A DNA stretch of 64,000 bases from Amphiduros pacificus (Eukaryota; Annelida; Polychaeta; Phyllodocida; Hesionidae). The stretch's first letter is position 1, and each line of letters starts with the position of its first letter. Of the stretch, positions 1 to 11,442 are shown in pieces. The DNA is taken from positions 24,763,386 to 24,827,385 of the forward strand of contig OX439001.1 of NCBI GenBank assembly GCA_949316495.1, written 5' to 3'. The position numbers and the translations under genes were made by a program. Under the pieces are notes generated by a model. That model saw only the letters and a program-made list of their open reading frames with translations. It was not told where the DNA came from and made no database searches.

Positions 1-245
1 ATCTCACTTATGTAGCTGTCTCTCATTTATGCAGCAATCTCTCCCTGTTGTAACTGTCTCACTTTTGCAGCTATCTCTCAAAGTTGCAGCTATCTCATTG
101 TTGTAACCTTTTCTCACTTGTTGTAACTATTTCTCACTTTGTGCAGCTATTTTTCATGTCTCAGTTATGCAGCTATCTCTTATTTATGAAGCTATATCTT
201 ATTCATACAACTGTCTCTTATTTATGCAGCTATCTCTTAATCGTG
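1..245. repeat. Degenerate tandem array, unit about 19-20 bp, cut by window start
   Basis: About a dozen imperfect copies of a unit resembling TTATGCAGCTATCTCTCA run from the first base. Variants alternate TGCAGCTAT with TGTAACTAT, so the array is old. The window begins inside it, so its true left end is not visible. The 64-codon reading frame across it is a by-product of the repeat and is not a gene. Confidence 0.75.
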
Positions 246-1065
246 CTGGCTAAAAATATCTGCATTTCACCCATGTAGGCCCCTTTGTACAAAACCTAGC
301 TTCCAAGCATACCAAGAATATAAATGAGAATCTCAAGAGAAAACTCACGTTGATTTATCTAAGGACCAGGATATCCTCCTAAAATGAAGGTGATGTGAGC
401 TTGAATCCTGTTGAATCCCGGCTCTGTATTTTTTGTTTAAATGGGTTCAGTTCAATTGTGCGTCGTTTTATAGTGTCATTCATACCGTATGCACTTCAGT
501 GAATACACACGATCATTAACGAATCATGGTCGTGGGTATATTTTTTGCGTGTCCAGGTACGATTAGCGTCATTAATTTAGCAAATGGGGTTATGTTCCAT
601 GTAATCTCCTAGAATCTTTGTGATTGAGCGTTGCGGGGAAGAGTAGTGAATGTGATTTTGGCTGATGTTATTTGATTGGTATCTATATGATTGTACTAGT
701 GCCATGAGGGTTTCCAACAGAATTGAAGATATTTAATGTCGGATTTGGCCCACTGTAATACTCCCTGTGTGCTAGGGTATCACATGGATAACACAACAGG
801 GACTGTTTAAGTAATTGTTTGGTTTCTCAGTCGCCAATGCAATTCATATGGAGTAAGTTTTCAAGCTTTAACATTGAAGCTTGTTTGTCTGGAGATTGGA
901 AAGCTGATTATATGCACCATGAAATAATGATGAATAGGGTTAATTTCGCAAATATTATAATAAAAACTTTGTGATCGAGACATTTTATCTTTACAAAATG
1001 GAGTAATGTTTTGTTTACTCTGCTATAGAAATGGAATAATATGCGACAGAATGATCTGGAAAAAT
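246..1065. other. Unassigned A+T-rich DNA
   Basis: No reading frame of note, no recognisable repeat and no RNA gene was seen. The sequence is plain A+T-rich DNA with scattered short homopolymers. Confidence 0.5.
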
Positions 1066-1285
1066 GAACCAAGCAAAGCATGATAAACCAAGATGTACGA
1101 AGTAAAGTATGATAAACCTTGGTTTATCCTAAGAGTAATTATCCTAATTACTCCAAGGATAAACTAAGGTGTACTTAACAAAAAATGGTAAACCAAGATG
1201 TGCCAAATAAAGTATGATAAACCAAGATACCCAGGCAAAGTATATCAATCAAGGTGTGCCAACCGAAGTGTTATAAACCAAGATT
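1066..1285. repeat. Degenerate tandem array built on AAACCAAGATGT
   Basis: About seven irregular copies of a unit near 29 bp, with a core like TATGATAAACCAAGATGTGC. Spacing and sequence drift strongly, which suggests age. One copy is inverted and creates the hairpin listed at 1117-1169. Confidence 0.6.
1117..1169. repeat. Inverted repeat, 25-bp arms, 3-bp loop
   Basis: The arm 1117-1141 pairs with 1145-1169 at about 22 of 25 positions, leaving the loop TCC. It lies inside the degenerate array, where one unit is present in reverse orientation next to a forward one. It would form a strong hairpin in single-stranded DNA. No element family is recognised. Confidence 0.7.
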
Positions 1286-1370
1286 AATTACTGAGCGAAA
1301 ATAGGAGGATCCAATAACCACCTCAGCCTCAGGAATGACTCAGCATTTATGTGGCAGGTCCAATTAATGA

Positions 1371-1500
1371 TTTTTTTGTTTTTTTGGGGGGTTTCACATC
1401 ACTTTCAACATTGTTTCTGACATTTTTTTTATGATATAGTGACTGAACTGAATTGTCATGTCTCAGGTCCTTGACATGACAACCCACCCGGTCACAGATT
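1371..1500 (-). mobile_element. tRNA-derived SINE (family 1), fragment without head
   Basis: On the minus strand this holds the SINE body and tail: the GTCATGTCAAGGACCTG block, the region before the tail and a T-rich (reverse A-rich) end. The tRNA-like head is missing, so the copy is 5' truncated. It differs from the fuller copies at many positions, including a short internal loss around 1420-1445, so it is an old insertion. No target-site duplication was found. Confidence 0.8.
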
Positions 1501-1679
1501 GTCAAAGACAAACCAATTAATAATATTGCTACTTCATAACAATTTTAAGAAACCCTCGCTCAATATAGGAAAACCTATCAGAGCCTCAAAGCTGTATGAA
1601 AATATCTAAAGGTCTCAAGGTTACGCTAATTTAATACCTTTCAGAGCCCTAGAGTAAGGACACAAAATAGGTCAAGATA

Positions 1680-1886
1680 ATCACTGTGACGTAAGTTGAG
1701 ATAGGATGGTTGCTCACGAGTGTTAGGGCCAGAACTGACGGTCATTCCGAGTGTTACACACAGATCGTGTGTCGGTTCTCCCCTCTAGCTACATGTATGT
1801 AGTCATACTGCATGGGCTTTGAGTGCCCAACAGACACATGTGGTTTTGCCAACCTCACAAATCAATCATTCAATCAATCAATCTCG
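1680..1886 (+). mobile_element. Possible 3' end of a LINE or SINE with (ATCA)n-type tail
   Basis: A moderately G+C-richer stretch ends in repeated AATCAATC units (about 1862-1885), the kind of tail many LINE and SINE families carry. No reverse-transcriptase motif or tRNA-like box is visible upstream, so the family cannot be named. It could simply be a microsatellite. Confidence 0.25.
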
Positions 1887-2679
1887 TTTGGTTCTAACAA
1901 TATGTTTGGCACAGAATAACGTTTCTTTCATAAAACTATATACTTGAGAAGATAAACTTGAAATCACATCTGTAAATTTGTAAATGGAGTCAAATGCTAA
2001 CTGAAGAACAGACTTTTTCTCGTTCGTAATGTCGACTCATACTTAGCATTTAATGTTAAATTCTGTTCTAATATGGGGCCCTGGCGATGCCTGAAGCCTG
2101 TTGCATGACCGAGACTTTTCAATATCTGTTATACATTGTTTCTCACTCAAACCTAGTGCCACGAGATTATTTTATAAAGGTCATGGTTTGAGTTATCATG
2201 GTCATGTAAAGATCTAAAAGAAAGCCATTAAATCACTTCAGGAAGAGTAGGGTATTGAGTCCAGATGGCAGGCGTCTAATCTACCTGATATAGCCTAATT
2301 TGCGAATCGGATTATGTACACAAGCCTGTTTAGTCCAGAATGTATTTGGCTCACAGGCCTTTGAACAAATAGTCATTACATGTAAATGGCAGGAAATAAT
2401 ATGATATACTGGCTTCCATTTTTCCAAACATTTTGTAGCTGACTGCAACAAAACTGAAGCATATTCCATGAAAACGGTCCAGCTTAGCCTCTTTTAACAA
2501 TTCACAGGCCACAGTTCAAACTGGGGGCACTGTAAACACACTTCCTGTAATCACTACCAGGATTGTTAGGTGCATTTAACGATGTTGACTAATGCTGACT
2601 AATTTGAGACATGCCTTTCCACAAACCTTTTTATGCTACGTCTTAACAAACCTTTAGGCACTATAGACTGCTGTATGTT
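1887..2679. other. Unassigned A+T-rich DNA
   Basis: No supportable gene. A short CCTGATATAGCCTAA string near 2283 resembles strings near 2990, 13068 and 58186, hinting at a very old dispersed repeat, but the shared length is too short to call. Confidence 0.4.
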
Positions 2680-3133
2680 CAACATATTCTCCATGCATAT
2701 ACGTCCTATAGTGACGAGGGTCAAATGGGCAGGCACGTCCATATGAGACGTACTGTGAGTCGTCACATTGCGCAGGTGCAGGCATACGAACCCTGGTGGT
2801 CACTTGGAGAATAAAAGAAGAGCTCCCCCTGGGCAGCAAGTGGGGAATTAACATGCCTAGGTCGTGCATACAAATGATAAGTGGTCATCGTAGGCCCCCA
2901 TCGTAGTAGGCTATATATCATGTAATGTCTGGTCACGTTTTTTAATGAACTTTTTTTGTACTTTTAGTGTACAACAGTTCTGAACTCCCTGATATAGGCT
3001 AATTGATGACGGTTTAATTTGTTCTGGTGTACTCGTCCACATGCGACGAATGTTGCCTCCCAGTACGTCAATTATTGACGTGATTAGGCAGTACATGCTC
3101 GTCACACTGTTGACGAATTGATGGGAGAATGCA
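2680..3133 (-). repeat. Three-block dispersed repeat, copy 1 (blocks A-B-C)
   Basis: Three blocks recur in the same order at 51247-51669. Block A is 2680-2764, block B 2764-2862 (99 bp) and block C 3022-3133 (112 bp). B and C look identical to the other copy, while A differs by a short duplication and few bases. The spacers do not match: here A abuts B and 159 bp separate B from C. Read on the minus strand, block C gives an open frame containing SIIDVLGGNIRRMWTSTPE. The family is unknown. It may be a non-autonomous transposon, a retrocopied transcript with different internal segments, or a mosaic satellite. The strand given is that of the open frame only. Confidence 0.7.
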
Positions 3134-3759
3134 CTGGTATGTTTATGATAAGATATGGTCACATGGTCATTATGCAGTATAATCGTCGAGTAAATGAGAC
3201 GATTATACAAGTAATGAATGAGGGGCCTTATCTTACCTGTTTTATAATATGGACAAAGCACTGAAACTGATTTTATTACACAATCTGAAGTTCCAAAAAT
3301 TGAAATCAGTGCATGAATGTATTTTTCATGTCAACTCTTGTATTTTCCATGTCAATGTTAGCTCAATTTTAATTTCTCCAAATTTCAAAATCATTCTTCT
3401 TACCAGTGAATAGACAAAGCCATTCACTTTATATCACACTTTGGATAAGAAATGAACGAACATTTTTTTCATTTCTGATAATCATGTACTGGCTGGATAA
3501 CAAAATAATCATTACATGCACTACCAAAACTGAAATATATAATACTTATTTGTATCGTTAGGTTAGCGAGTCTTCACAAAATTGTTTATTTGTTTCTTTA
3601 ATTTATAACTAAATCAAACAGGGATTACTATCATGAATCGATCAATCATGATATTTCTGTTGCAAATTTGCAATGTATTGTGTGACAGTCTTTCATTCAA
3701 TATTATCAAAGATTTTCTTAAGAAATTGTAGACATCCAAGATCAAAAACAGGGCAATGA
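3134..3759. other. Unassigned A+T-rich DNA
   Basis: Nothing supportable is visible: no reading frame, tandem repeat or tRNA-like box. Confidence 0.45.
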
Positions 3760-4109
3760 CTGTAGAGGTAGTTTGTTTGTTTGTTTGTTTGTTTGGGGTT
3801 TTACATCACTTTCAACATTATTTCAGTCATTTCGTGATGAGACCTACTTGTAGTAGATATAGTGCTGCCTCACTGAATTGTCATGTCGCAGGTCCTTGAC
3901 ATGACAACCCACCCGGTCACAGATTTACAAGGACAACGGGGTAACCCTTTTGGCACAGGCCTCAGCTCATATGGGAAATTGAATCATGAGTTCAATCTCG
4001 GCATGGCCGGGGATCGAACCCACGACCTTTGGATCACCACAGAGGAACTGGTGCTAGTAAGCTGGCGCTCTAACCAACTGCGCCACGCCCGTGGCCCTGT
4101 AGAGGTAGT
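3760..4109 (-). mobile_element. tRNA-derived SINE (family 1), complete, with 13-bp target-site duplications
   Basis: A full copy on the minus strand, element body about 3773-4096, flanked by the perfect duplication CTGTAGAGGTAGT at 3760-3772 and 4097-4109. Read on the minus strand it has a tRNA-like head with an A box (TGGCGCAGTTGG) and a B box (GGTTCGATCCC), a conserved body with GTCATGTCAAGGACCTG, and a tail of five AAAC units. The head carries a long extra segment between the boxes, as in tRNAs with a large variable arm. Like other SINEs it would be transcribed by RNA polymerase III and copied by a LINE reverse transcriptase in trans (family knowledge). The intact duplication indicates a fairly recent insertion. 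Confidence 0.95.
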
Positions 4110-5639
4110 AATTGAATACTACCTGTGTAATGCAGAGTAACAGCTCAGACCCTTTCCAGGATAACCTTATCAATGACCATATATCAATCTTAAACAATAT
4201 AATGCAACATCAAATCGGTATGTCATTCCCCGTTAAAAGCTTTAATTGACGGTAAATGTTTTCAACAAGAAATTCTGAAGTGACAGGTCGAATTATGTGC
4301 TCAAATACGATGCTTCTTTTGAGGCAAACTATGTGGTACAATGAGAGACGGGATTATTATAATTAACTCAATGTAGCTTGTGAAATCCACATAAAAGCGC
4401 TGTGTCATTTTTCCTTCAAAAAACCTATTAGTCTCCATATTAGGAGAAAGTCATCTGAACAACACTTGTCAGTGCTCGCTTGAATATCAATGCATACCGC
4501 CCTGCGTCTGGTGTGAAAGTATTTAGACATATTCCTCTTACTCGATAAAATCATTTGCCAATGTGTCTCCGCTCAACATATTAAACTTCCAAATTGTTTA
4601 CTTTTTTTCAATTACTAGTGAAATTGTGTGAAATGGTGTTTTTACGGCCCTTTCAGTAAATATATATGGCCATATCAGGTCGACTTTTTAACCAGTTTGA
4701 AAGTAACACTGCTGGCAGTGTTAGTCGAACCCACCACCTCCCGCCCTCCACTTATTAAACCATCTATGGCACAGATACCACACGTTACCAACTGTGATAG
4801 TGGGGCCGGTCTTTCATTTTCTAGACCTGTCGGGGACACAAGTAATGTGGTGAATAGAAGCTGGTTTTGAAACATTCTCTGGTTCTTGTAAAGCATTGTG
4901 TTAGGTGTTATTTCAGCAAATAGAGAATATATACAGTCATTATAAGTCGCTCCGCAGGGCCAAGCATTTTGGCTTATTGGTGTACTTTTCTTCCACTTAT
5001 TTGAACACAGAATATTTGACCTTTACGAAAAGTGCGATAAATTTGATGTATGACGGAGGTTTTCACCGATTAATCAACCATAGTTTAAATCATTGGACCA
5101 CCTGATTGGCTGAAGAGGCTCTTGTTTGGCCCTCTGGTGGCTTGTCACTGATATAATCATGTAGACACAATGTTGATGAGCATGCTGAAAACGTAATCAA
5201 ATAGAAACATATGAAGCATAAATGGATGATTTACTGATAAGGGCCACATTTGGCCTGATTTGTTCGCTTCCGGTTTGGGAGACCTGGCATTGAGTGGGGT
5301 TGTCAGGAAGGCAGGCGAGGTGAGCGTTAATGGAGTGGTAGAGTAATAGGTCCCTGAAGAGATAGGCTGTGGTGGGTAATGTTGTGTGTCAGTCGAGGTG
5401 TGATTGCCACCATCCCCTCTGCACCTTACTTCATCTCATTTATCACTTTTCAACCCCAAACACTACATCGGCCTGCGCGGGAAGTAATTCCTTTATTTTT
5501 TTATGAATATTTTTTTTTCTAATATATGTATTGTAACATTCCATTGTTGCTTTATGTTGGCGCTTGGAATACACCCTCCTCCTTCCCTACCTCAAATAAG
5601 CTACCCTCATGTAGGCCCAAGGTAAGGCAGATTTGTATC
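4110..5639. other. Unassigned DNA with a G+C-richer island near 5240-5440
   Basis: No gene is supported. The island at about 5240-5440 is non-repetitive and G+C-richer than its surroundings, and could be a regulatory or conserved element. A tRNA-like B-box string on the minus strand near 4728 (GGTTCGACTAAC) has no convincing A box. Confidence 0.35.
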
Positions 5640-5701
5640 ATGTCATGATAAGGTTATCACACTTTTCAATATGTCATGATAAGGTTATCACACTTTTCAA
5701 T
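5640..5701. repeat. Perfect 31-bp tandem duplication with facing GATA motifs
   Basis: The unit at 5640-5670 is repeated exactly at 5671-5701. Each unit contains TGATAAGGTTATCA, in which two GATA-type motifs face each other across a GG centre. The exactness suggests a recent duplication. Regulatory use is only a possibility. Confidence 0.9.
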
Positions 5702-7940
5702 ATATGTTGTCAGCATATATCCTTGAAACATCCGGCCTGAAACGCAGGACAACTCCTTTGCCGTACAGTGACATCAGGTCATATAACCTAATCTTCTCTT
5801 ATTTGCTAAAATGATTTTGACAGAGAATTTCACCACAGGTAAGTGGTTATCTAATGACTAACATGTCAATGACAATTGTCTACAGTGAGTGATATTCATG
5901 AGTGGGGGCATTGAGAATAATAACCCAATAGTCAGTCAAACAGTTATATATAACACATCTATTTCTTACATACTTTGAAGATATTCATCAACAAATGACA
6001 TAATTTTCTATCAACAGCATTGTGATTGAAAATCAGTTCATAAAAAAACGGGCGTTATTTGGAGTACTGGAATTAAAAAAAAGCCGATGAAAATATTGTT
6101 TGCTTTAAGTCAACCCCAATAGAATTTTCAGAAAATAAAGTTTCATCAGTGTGTTAAGATTTAAATTTAGATCTATTATTATGAATTGTTTCTTCATATG
6201 GCTACAAATGTCAATCCACAAATATTAGATTAATCCACAAATGGTCCCGGCTGACAGGATGACAAGTCCACAAGACAAGTTATACAAAAGCTTTTCAGAA
6301 TATTCTATTTGCTGTCCTGTAAGTGTCATGTTAGAGAAGACCACTGCTTTAGCCTGGCATGGATTTGATGCAACAAAATACCCAGCCTGATAATGTGGTA
6401 ACAACTTGTAGTGGTCTAAATATATGAATAAATGTGCAGAAACGAAGTTTCAATATCATGATAAAAAGTGAAGCCCAACCCCTCATACAGGCTCACGTAT
6501 TTGTTTCATAAACCTGACGATGCACCGAGGCTTTGATAGCCTGCTTCAAAACCAGACAGGTTGGCTATCATCGGCCTTGGCGCATTATGTCACATTGCGC
6601 AGGCGCAAATAGGATCAATGTTGCAAAGGACTGTCCTATCTGTAACCATTGATACCATATATGGTAATCGCAACCTTGAAAACTGCTATTGATTTAAAAT
6701 ATGAATGATACCTGAATACTAATAAATTGAAGAAGAAAACATTCACTGATTTATCAGTGACAAACATGTGCACTAAGAACACAATTATTTTTAGAAAATA
6801 GATTCTATTTTAGAGGAACTCGAATATAGCAACATTAATGTATATGCCAGTATAAATTGCCTTGATCACAAAACCTTTTTTTTATTGAAGCGGTTTACTA
6901 TGTTATGTTTAGATTTCAATGAATGCAAATGACGCAATGACAAGCACATAATCAAATATGCAATCATATCATTTTTAATATCAAAATAAATCAGAAATCG
7001 TTAATACATTTAAGAGATGAAATTGAAATACCACGGATCATTATGCCTGAGATTTCCAAGCAGGATATGAGTAAAGACAAGCCTTGTGCATATTAAGTAG
7101 ATTGGAATGGCAAGGCGCCCATCAAAGTGCCATCTTAGGCTGGAGAATCCATTGAGGTTCTCTATCAAAATTAGTCAAGATAATATGAGAGGGAAATGCA
7201 AATTAAAATTTATATAATCATTGATAAACATATTCTTTGGATGTATTTCTAAATTCACAATCATTATGTTTTTATATGTTCAACTTATTTTGCAAGGTTT
7301 TCACATTTACGTCCTTTTCAGATTTTTATTCAGAAGATAAATAAATACACGAATTGATTCCTATTATTGACTTCTTCTACGGTTTCCAAACCACTTTTAC
7401 ATTTGAATATCTGAAAACCACACTGAGACAATATTATATGTAATGCTTAGTGCTTGCGATAATAGCAAACAATGACCTATTGTAACATTTTGTTTAGATT
7501 TAGAAACATTTATGTCTAGGGATTGTATTACTAAGACTAATCTTCAAACACATCATATTCCATTTATCATCAAGGAATATATCAACTTGACGACTACAAT
7601 TAACAATGTTCATGTTCTTAGATGTCATTATTCTGTGCTATATCATGAAATATGCTCTAATGACAAAAACAAGGCGAATAAGGTTTTTTGTAACATAAGG
7701 TGAATAATTGTTCTCGTGTCATTAGGTAAATAAGTTTTCTCGTTTTAAATGATAGACGAGGAAGTTGCCAATTTATCTTGAACATTTGAACTTATATCAT
7801 TTGTGGGGTTTCATAAAAGGATATATATATACGTGTGTTGAGCAGCTGAATTCACTCATAAAAAGGGTAAGAGAACGATACTGGATCAGAGACATCTCGA
7901 GGATGCAGATAAATATCAAACGTAAAGAGGACCGAGATTT
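5702..7940. other. Unassigned A+T-rich DNA
   Basis: No gene, RNA or array is visible. Near 6588-6606 the string TCACATTGCGCAGG matches the left edge of block B of the three-block repeat (2764 and 51454) but the match does not continue, so it may be a relic or chance. Confidence 0.4.
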
Positions 7941-7960
7941 GGAACTGTAAAATAGTGTAG

Positions 7961-8062
7961 AAAATCTCTCGCGCATGCTATGAAAATTCTCACTGCTCGC
8001 ATGGGCGATACTGACCCCTGGTGTGTTAAAATCTATCACGCATGCGCATGGGGGAATTTTGT
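7961..8062. repeat. Pair of related CpG-bearing segments
   Basis: The segments 7961-7990 and 8029-8060 share an AAAATCT start, a GCATGC core and an AATTCT/AATTTT end, about 70 bp apart, so they look like an old tandem duplication. Both cores resemble the binding motif of NRF1-type factors (GCGCATGC, GCATGCGC). No transcript evidence is visible. Confidence 0.35.
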
Positions 8063-9551
8063 AGACATGCATGTTTGGCTCACAAAAGTAACAAATTTTG
8101 ACTGACATATCATTTCCTTCGAATCAGCCATGATTCCCAAGATTCCAAAAACTGACTGTTTTTATATCTGTATATGCATTTGTTGCAAAATGTTAATGCA
8201 TTCCCATCATAGCATACAGAATGTTAGCCATGTTATCAACTCTCGTGTCTAACCTAGACCAGCGTGTATTTTATATGACACAAGAGAGATCTGATGGATC
8301 ACAAATGTTGAAACAGATGATGCTGAAATAACAACTAGAGCTAAAGCGATTTTTAATCTGTGTTAATTTTGGTAAATCTCATGTCATAACGTTAAGGATT
8401 TCCCTAACCCGGCAATGCTTAAACATTTCTACCCAAATGTAATCTCGAAGTATAAAAAAACATCTGTAATAGAGTTGGGGAAGATAGACAATAAGCACAC
8501 CAAAGGAAAATAATATTTATGAATAATTTTCTCTGTGAATGTTATGTGCCAATGTTCAACATGATTCACTTGCCGTGCAGTCATGTGAACGCATATTAGA
8601 CTCACAGAATATATAGCTCATTTTCCTTTGAACATGAATTCCACTTTCATGAATTCTTTGTTTAGAGTCAACCTAACCTTCCTTGCTCTGCTCTTAATCT
8701 AGACCTATAACCAGTTATATTTTAAATAGATGATTGGAACAGACCTGTACATATTTTTGCTTTGCGGATAGCGCATGATAGAAAGGACACTTTTCAGGGA
8801 TATACAAATAAATAAAACATTCAAGAAATTGGACAATTTATGTTTTTATGAGAATTATGTTAAGAACAATAACATTGAAGGAATAAAATAAAAACTCTCC
8901 CTCCTCCGAATGGTTAATGGTTCATCCTTTATGGATTAATAAGACACAAATTTGATAACTGCTCACATATAAGTGATGTAAAAGCAAGATGAGGGAGCTT
9001 GTCATAAAATGGGGAGGGGGTTACAGATTTGAGATGTTGTCATAGTGCTTTAATCAAACTATTTTTCAACGTTTCGTAACTTCTATAAGAGAATTACACC
9101 CACTCAGCCATGAAAGAATTGCTAATAATGCACATCAAACAATCGTTTCTGCTTCACCATGGCCAGATCTGTTCTTGAAAGTGGATTAGCACCAGGCTTT
9201 ATTGGGACCAATCATTAAATATTCAGAAGAAACCTTTTTGAAATACAAACTCTAGATATCGATGGATGTTACAAGTTTTATGGTCTTGAATTATGATAGA
9301 CATAAGGCGATAATCTTCAATGTGAAGGTGAATAAAGACTTGGCTGAATAGCCGCACCCCAAACATGACTTACGGTTGAATTCTTTTGAAACAGAGAATA
9401 GGAATATCTTGTTACGAACACGACACTGTAAATATTGACATTGTTCAATTTAGTCTCATAATGGAATTTTATGGTAATACATCGCAGGAAGACCAGTCAC
9501 CCTTCAAATATGTTATGTAGAAATGTATTTAACAAAGTCATTGTAACTCCC
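8063..9551. other. Unassigned A+T-rich DNA
   Basis: Nothing that can be supported as a gene or repeat was seen in this stretch. Confidence 0.45.
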
Positions 9552-9836
9552 CGAATCTCCTTCTTAATCTCCTTCTCAATCTCCTTCTCAATCACCTGCT
9601 CAATCTCCTTCTCAATCACCTTCTCAATCACCTTCTCAATCTCCTTCTCAATCTCCTTCTCAATCTCCTTCTCAATCTCCTTCTCAGTCTCCTTCTCAAT
9701 CTCCTTCTCAATCTCCTTCTCAATCTCCTTCTCAATCTCCTTCTCAATCTCCTTCTCAGTCTCCTTCTCAATCTCCTTCTCAATCTCCTTCTCAATATCC
9801 TTCTCAATCTCCTTCTCAATCTCCTTCTCAATCAGA
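9552..9836. repeat. 12-bp minisatellite CAATCTCCTTCT, about 24 copies
   Basis: The 12-bp unit repeats with few changes (CAGTCTCC, CAATCACC and CAATATCC variants). One strand is nearly all pyrimidine apart from a lone purine pair per unit, so triplex-type structure is conceivable. Because the period is a multiple of three and the unit lacks stops, open frames exist on both strands (Ser-Phe-Ser-Ile on the plus strand, Glu-Ile-Glu-Lys or Arg-Arg-Leu-Arg on the minus). These are artefacts of the repeat. Confidence 0.97.
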
Positions 9837-11137
9837 ATCATTCTTAGTGTATACCCTAGTAGCCCATACATCCTTATATCACTGCGGGGAAAATTTCACT
9901 GCGATAGCAAGTCAATCTCTCACACGCAGAGGACCAGAGAACTTTTCCTCTCTTTACTATAAAACCTTATCCGAGTCTGATATACATCTGGAAGAGAAAA
10001 ACGTGAGATTGCAGTTTTTTGGGCATCATTTGAGGACTATTTTACTTGATGAAAACAAAATATGAGGAATGTAATTGTAATATTCTTTAATAATATGCTT
10101 TCCACAATTAGGTGTACGTCAGACCTTTCGACGTGAAGGCTTCATTTCATCTGAAGCAGCACTTCAATGCCGTCAACGAGCGAGGGTTCTCAGATCACTA
10201 CAAACTGATGTGACAGGTGTCATCTTTTGGCCTTTCTGTCCTCATCCTTGAGATATGGGGACAGTGCTCACTGACCTTTAGACCCATATGTCATAAAGAG
10301 ATCAATCAATACGTAGTATATTTAAATAAATGTTAAAGCTCAATTGGCAGACGATTCTCCTTGCGACCGATGGATTCTCGATCAGAATCCTTCAATCTAC
10401 GGCCAAGCGCTATGTCTGCAGGCAGCCTGGAATTAGCGCTACATGAATATTCATGTGCATTATGCTTGGCAGATGGGTTGAGCTGCATTGAGCTTATTTT
10501 TGTTTAACTTTTCTTGAAATTAATATTACACTAAAACACTTTAAATGTGCCATTCGCTCTTGTACTGATCAGCCTATATGACGTCAAACATAGAAATGGT
10601 TATCTCACTTATAACTTTATTTTTTAAGACGGAGACCGCGAGTCTTAGTTTGGTTAAGATTTTTGTAGGCAGGGTAACGCAAAGAATAGACAATGATATC
10701 CTTGCATGTGAGTGATATATTATTTTATCTTGAATCCTTTGTTCCTCCATTGTGCTAAATTGAAACTGAGGTAATGAAGTTCATATTATTGTATTTATGC
10801 ACAAATATCGTAAGCATGTCACGTGACTATGCACCGCACCATGAAGGCGGGCTTAAAATAACGACATTGGTCACTTGACTGCATGACAATGCCTGACTGC
10901 CTAAAATGTGAAAAGCTTTGCATAACGAGTAGAGAGATTATGAGGCAATTTTCAACAAACTTTTAGTCATTTCGCTTCATATATACATTTCGTCATTATG
11001 TAAAATACAATAATGTAATAAATCATGATAAATTAATGCGTGGCAATTTTTTTTCAGTATCAACTGCTTTTATTCACTTGATATCGTCGATAGTGTCATT
11101 TTGGTGTGTAATCAGATGCTTCAATATCCTGCACCCT
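9837..11137. other. Unassigned A+T-rich DNA, possible old element end near 10310
   Basis: No gene is supported. A G+C-richer part at about 10110-10320 ends in AGATCAATCAATAC, a tail style seen in LINE and SINE ends, but no coding or tRNA motif accompanies it. Confidence 0.35.
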
Positions 11138-11442
11138 GGGCCGTGGCGCAGTTGGCTAGAGCGCCAGCGGATTAGCACCAGTTCCTCTGTGGTGATCCAA
11201 AGTCGTGGGTTCGAACCCCAGCCATGCCGAGATTGAACTCATGATACAGTTTCCCATATGAGCTGAGGCCCGTGCCTAAAGGGTTAACTCGTTGTCCTTG
11301 TACATCTGTGACCGGGCGGGTTGTCATGTCAAGGACCTGCGACATGACAATTCAATGAGGCAGCACTATATCTGCTACAAGTAGGTCTCATCACGAAATG
11401 ACTGAAATAATGTTGAAAGTGATGTAAAACCCCAAACAAACA
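11138..11442 (+). mobile_element. tRNA-derived SINE (family 1), complete, forward
   Basis: The A box TGGCGCAGTTGG lies at 11144-11155 and the B box GGTTCGAACCC at 11208-11218, both matching polymerase III consensus. The body follows with GTTGTCATGTCAAGGACC, then the CATCACGAAATGACTGAAAT stretch and an AAACAAAC tail. It matches the minus-strand copy at 3773-4096 over its whole length with few differences. A possible short target duplication TCAATATC (11121-11128 and just past the tail) is less certain because a few bases separate it from the head. Confidence 0.95.

Noticed and set aside
4715-4860. Another tRNA-derived SINE on the minus strand
   Set aside because: A B-box-like string is present but no A box, body or tail matches either SINE family.
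9471-9962. Long frames on both strands with Ser-Phe-Ser-Ile or Glu-Ile-Glu-Lys repeats
   Set aside because: They arise from a 12-bp tandem repeat without stops; both strands are open at once, which is the mark of a repeat and not of a gene.
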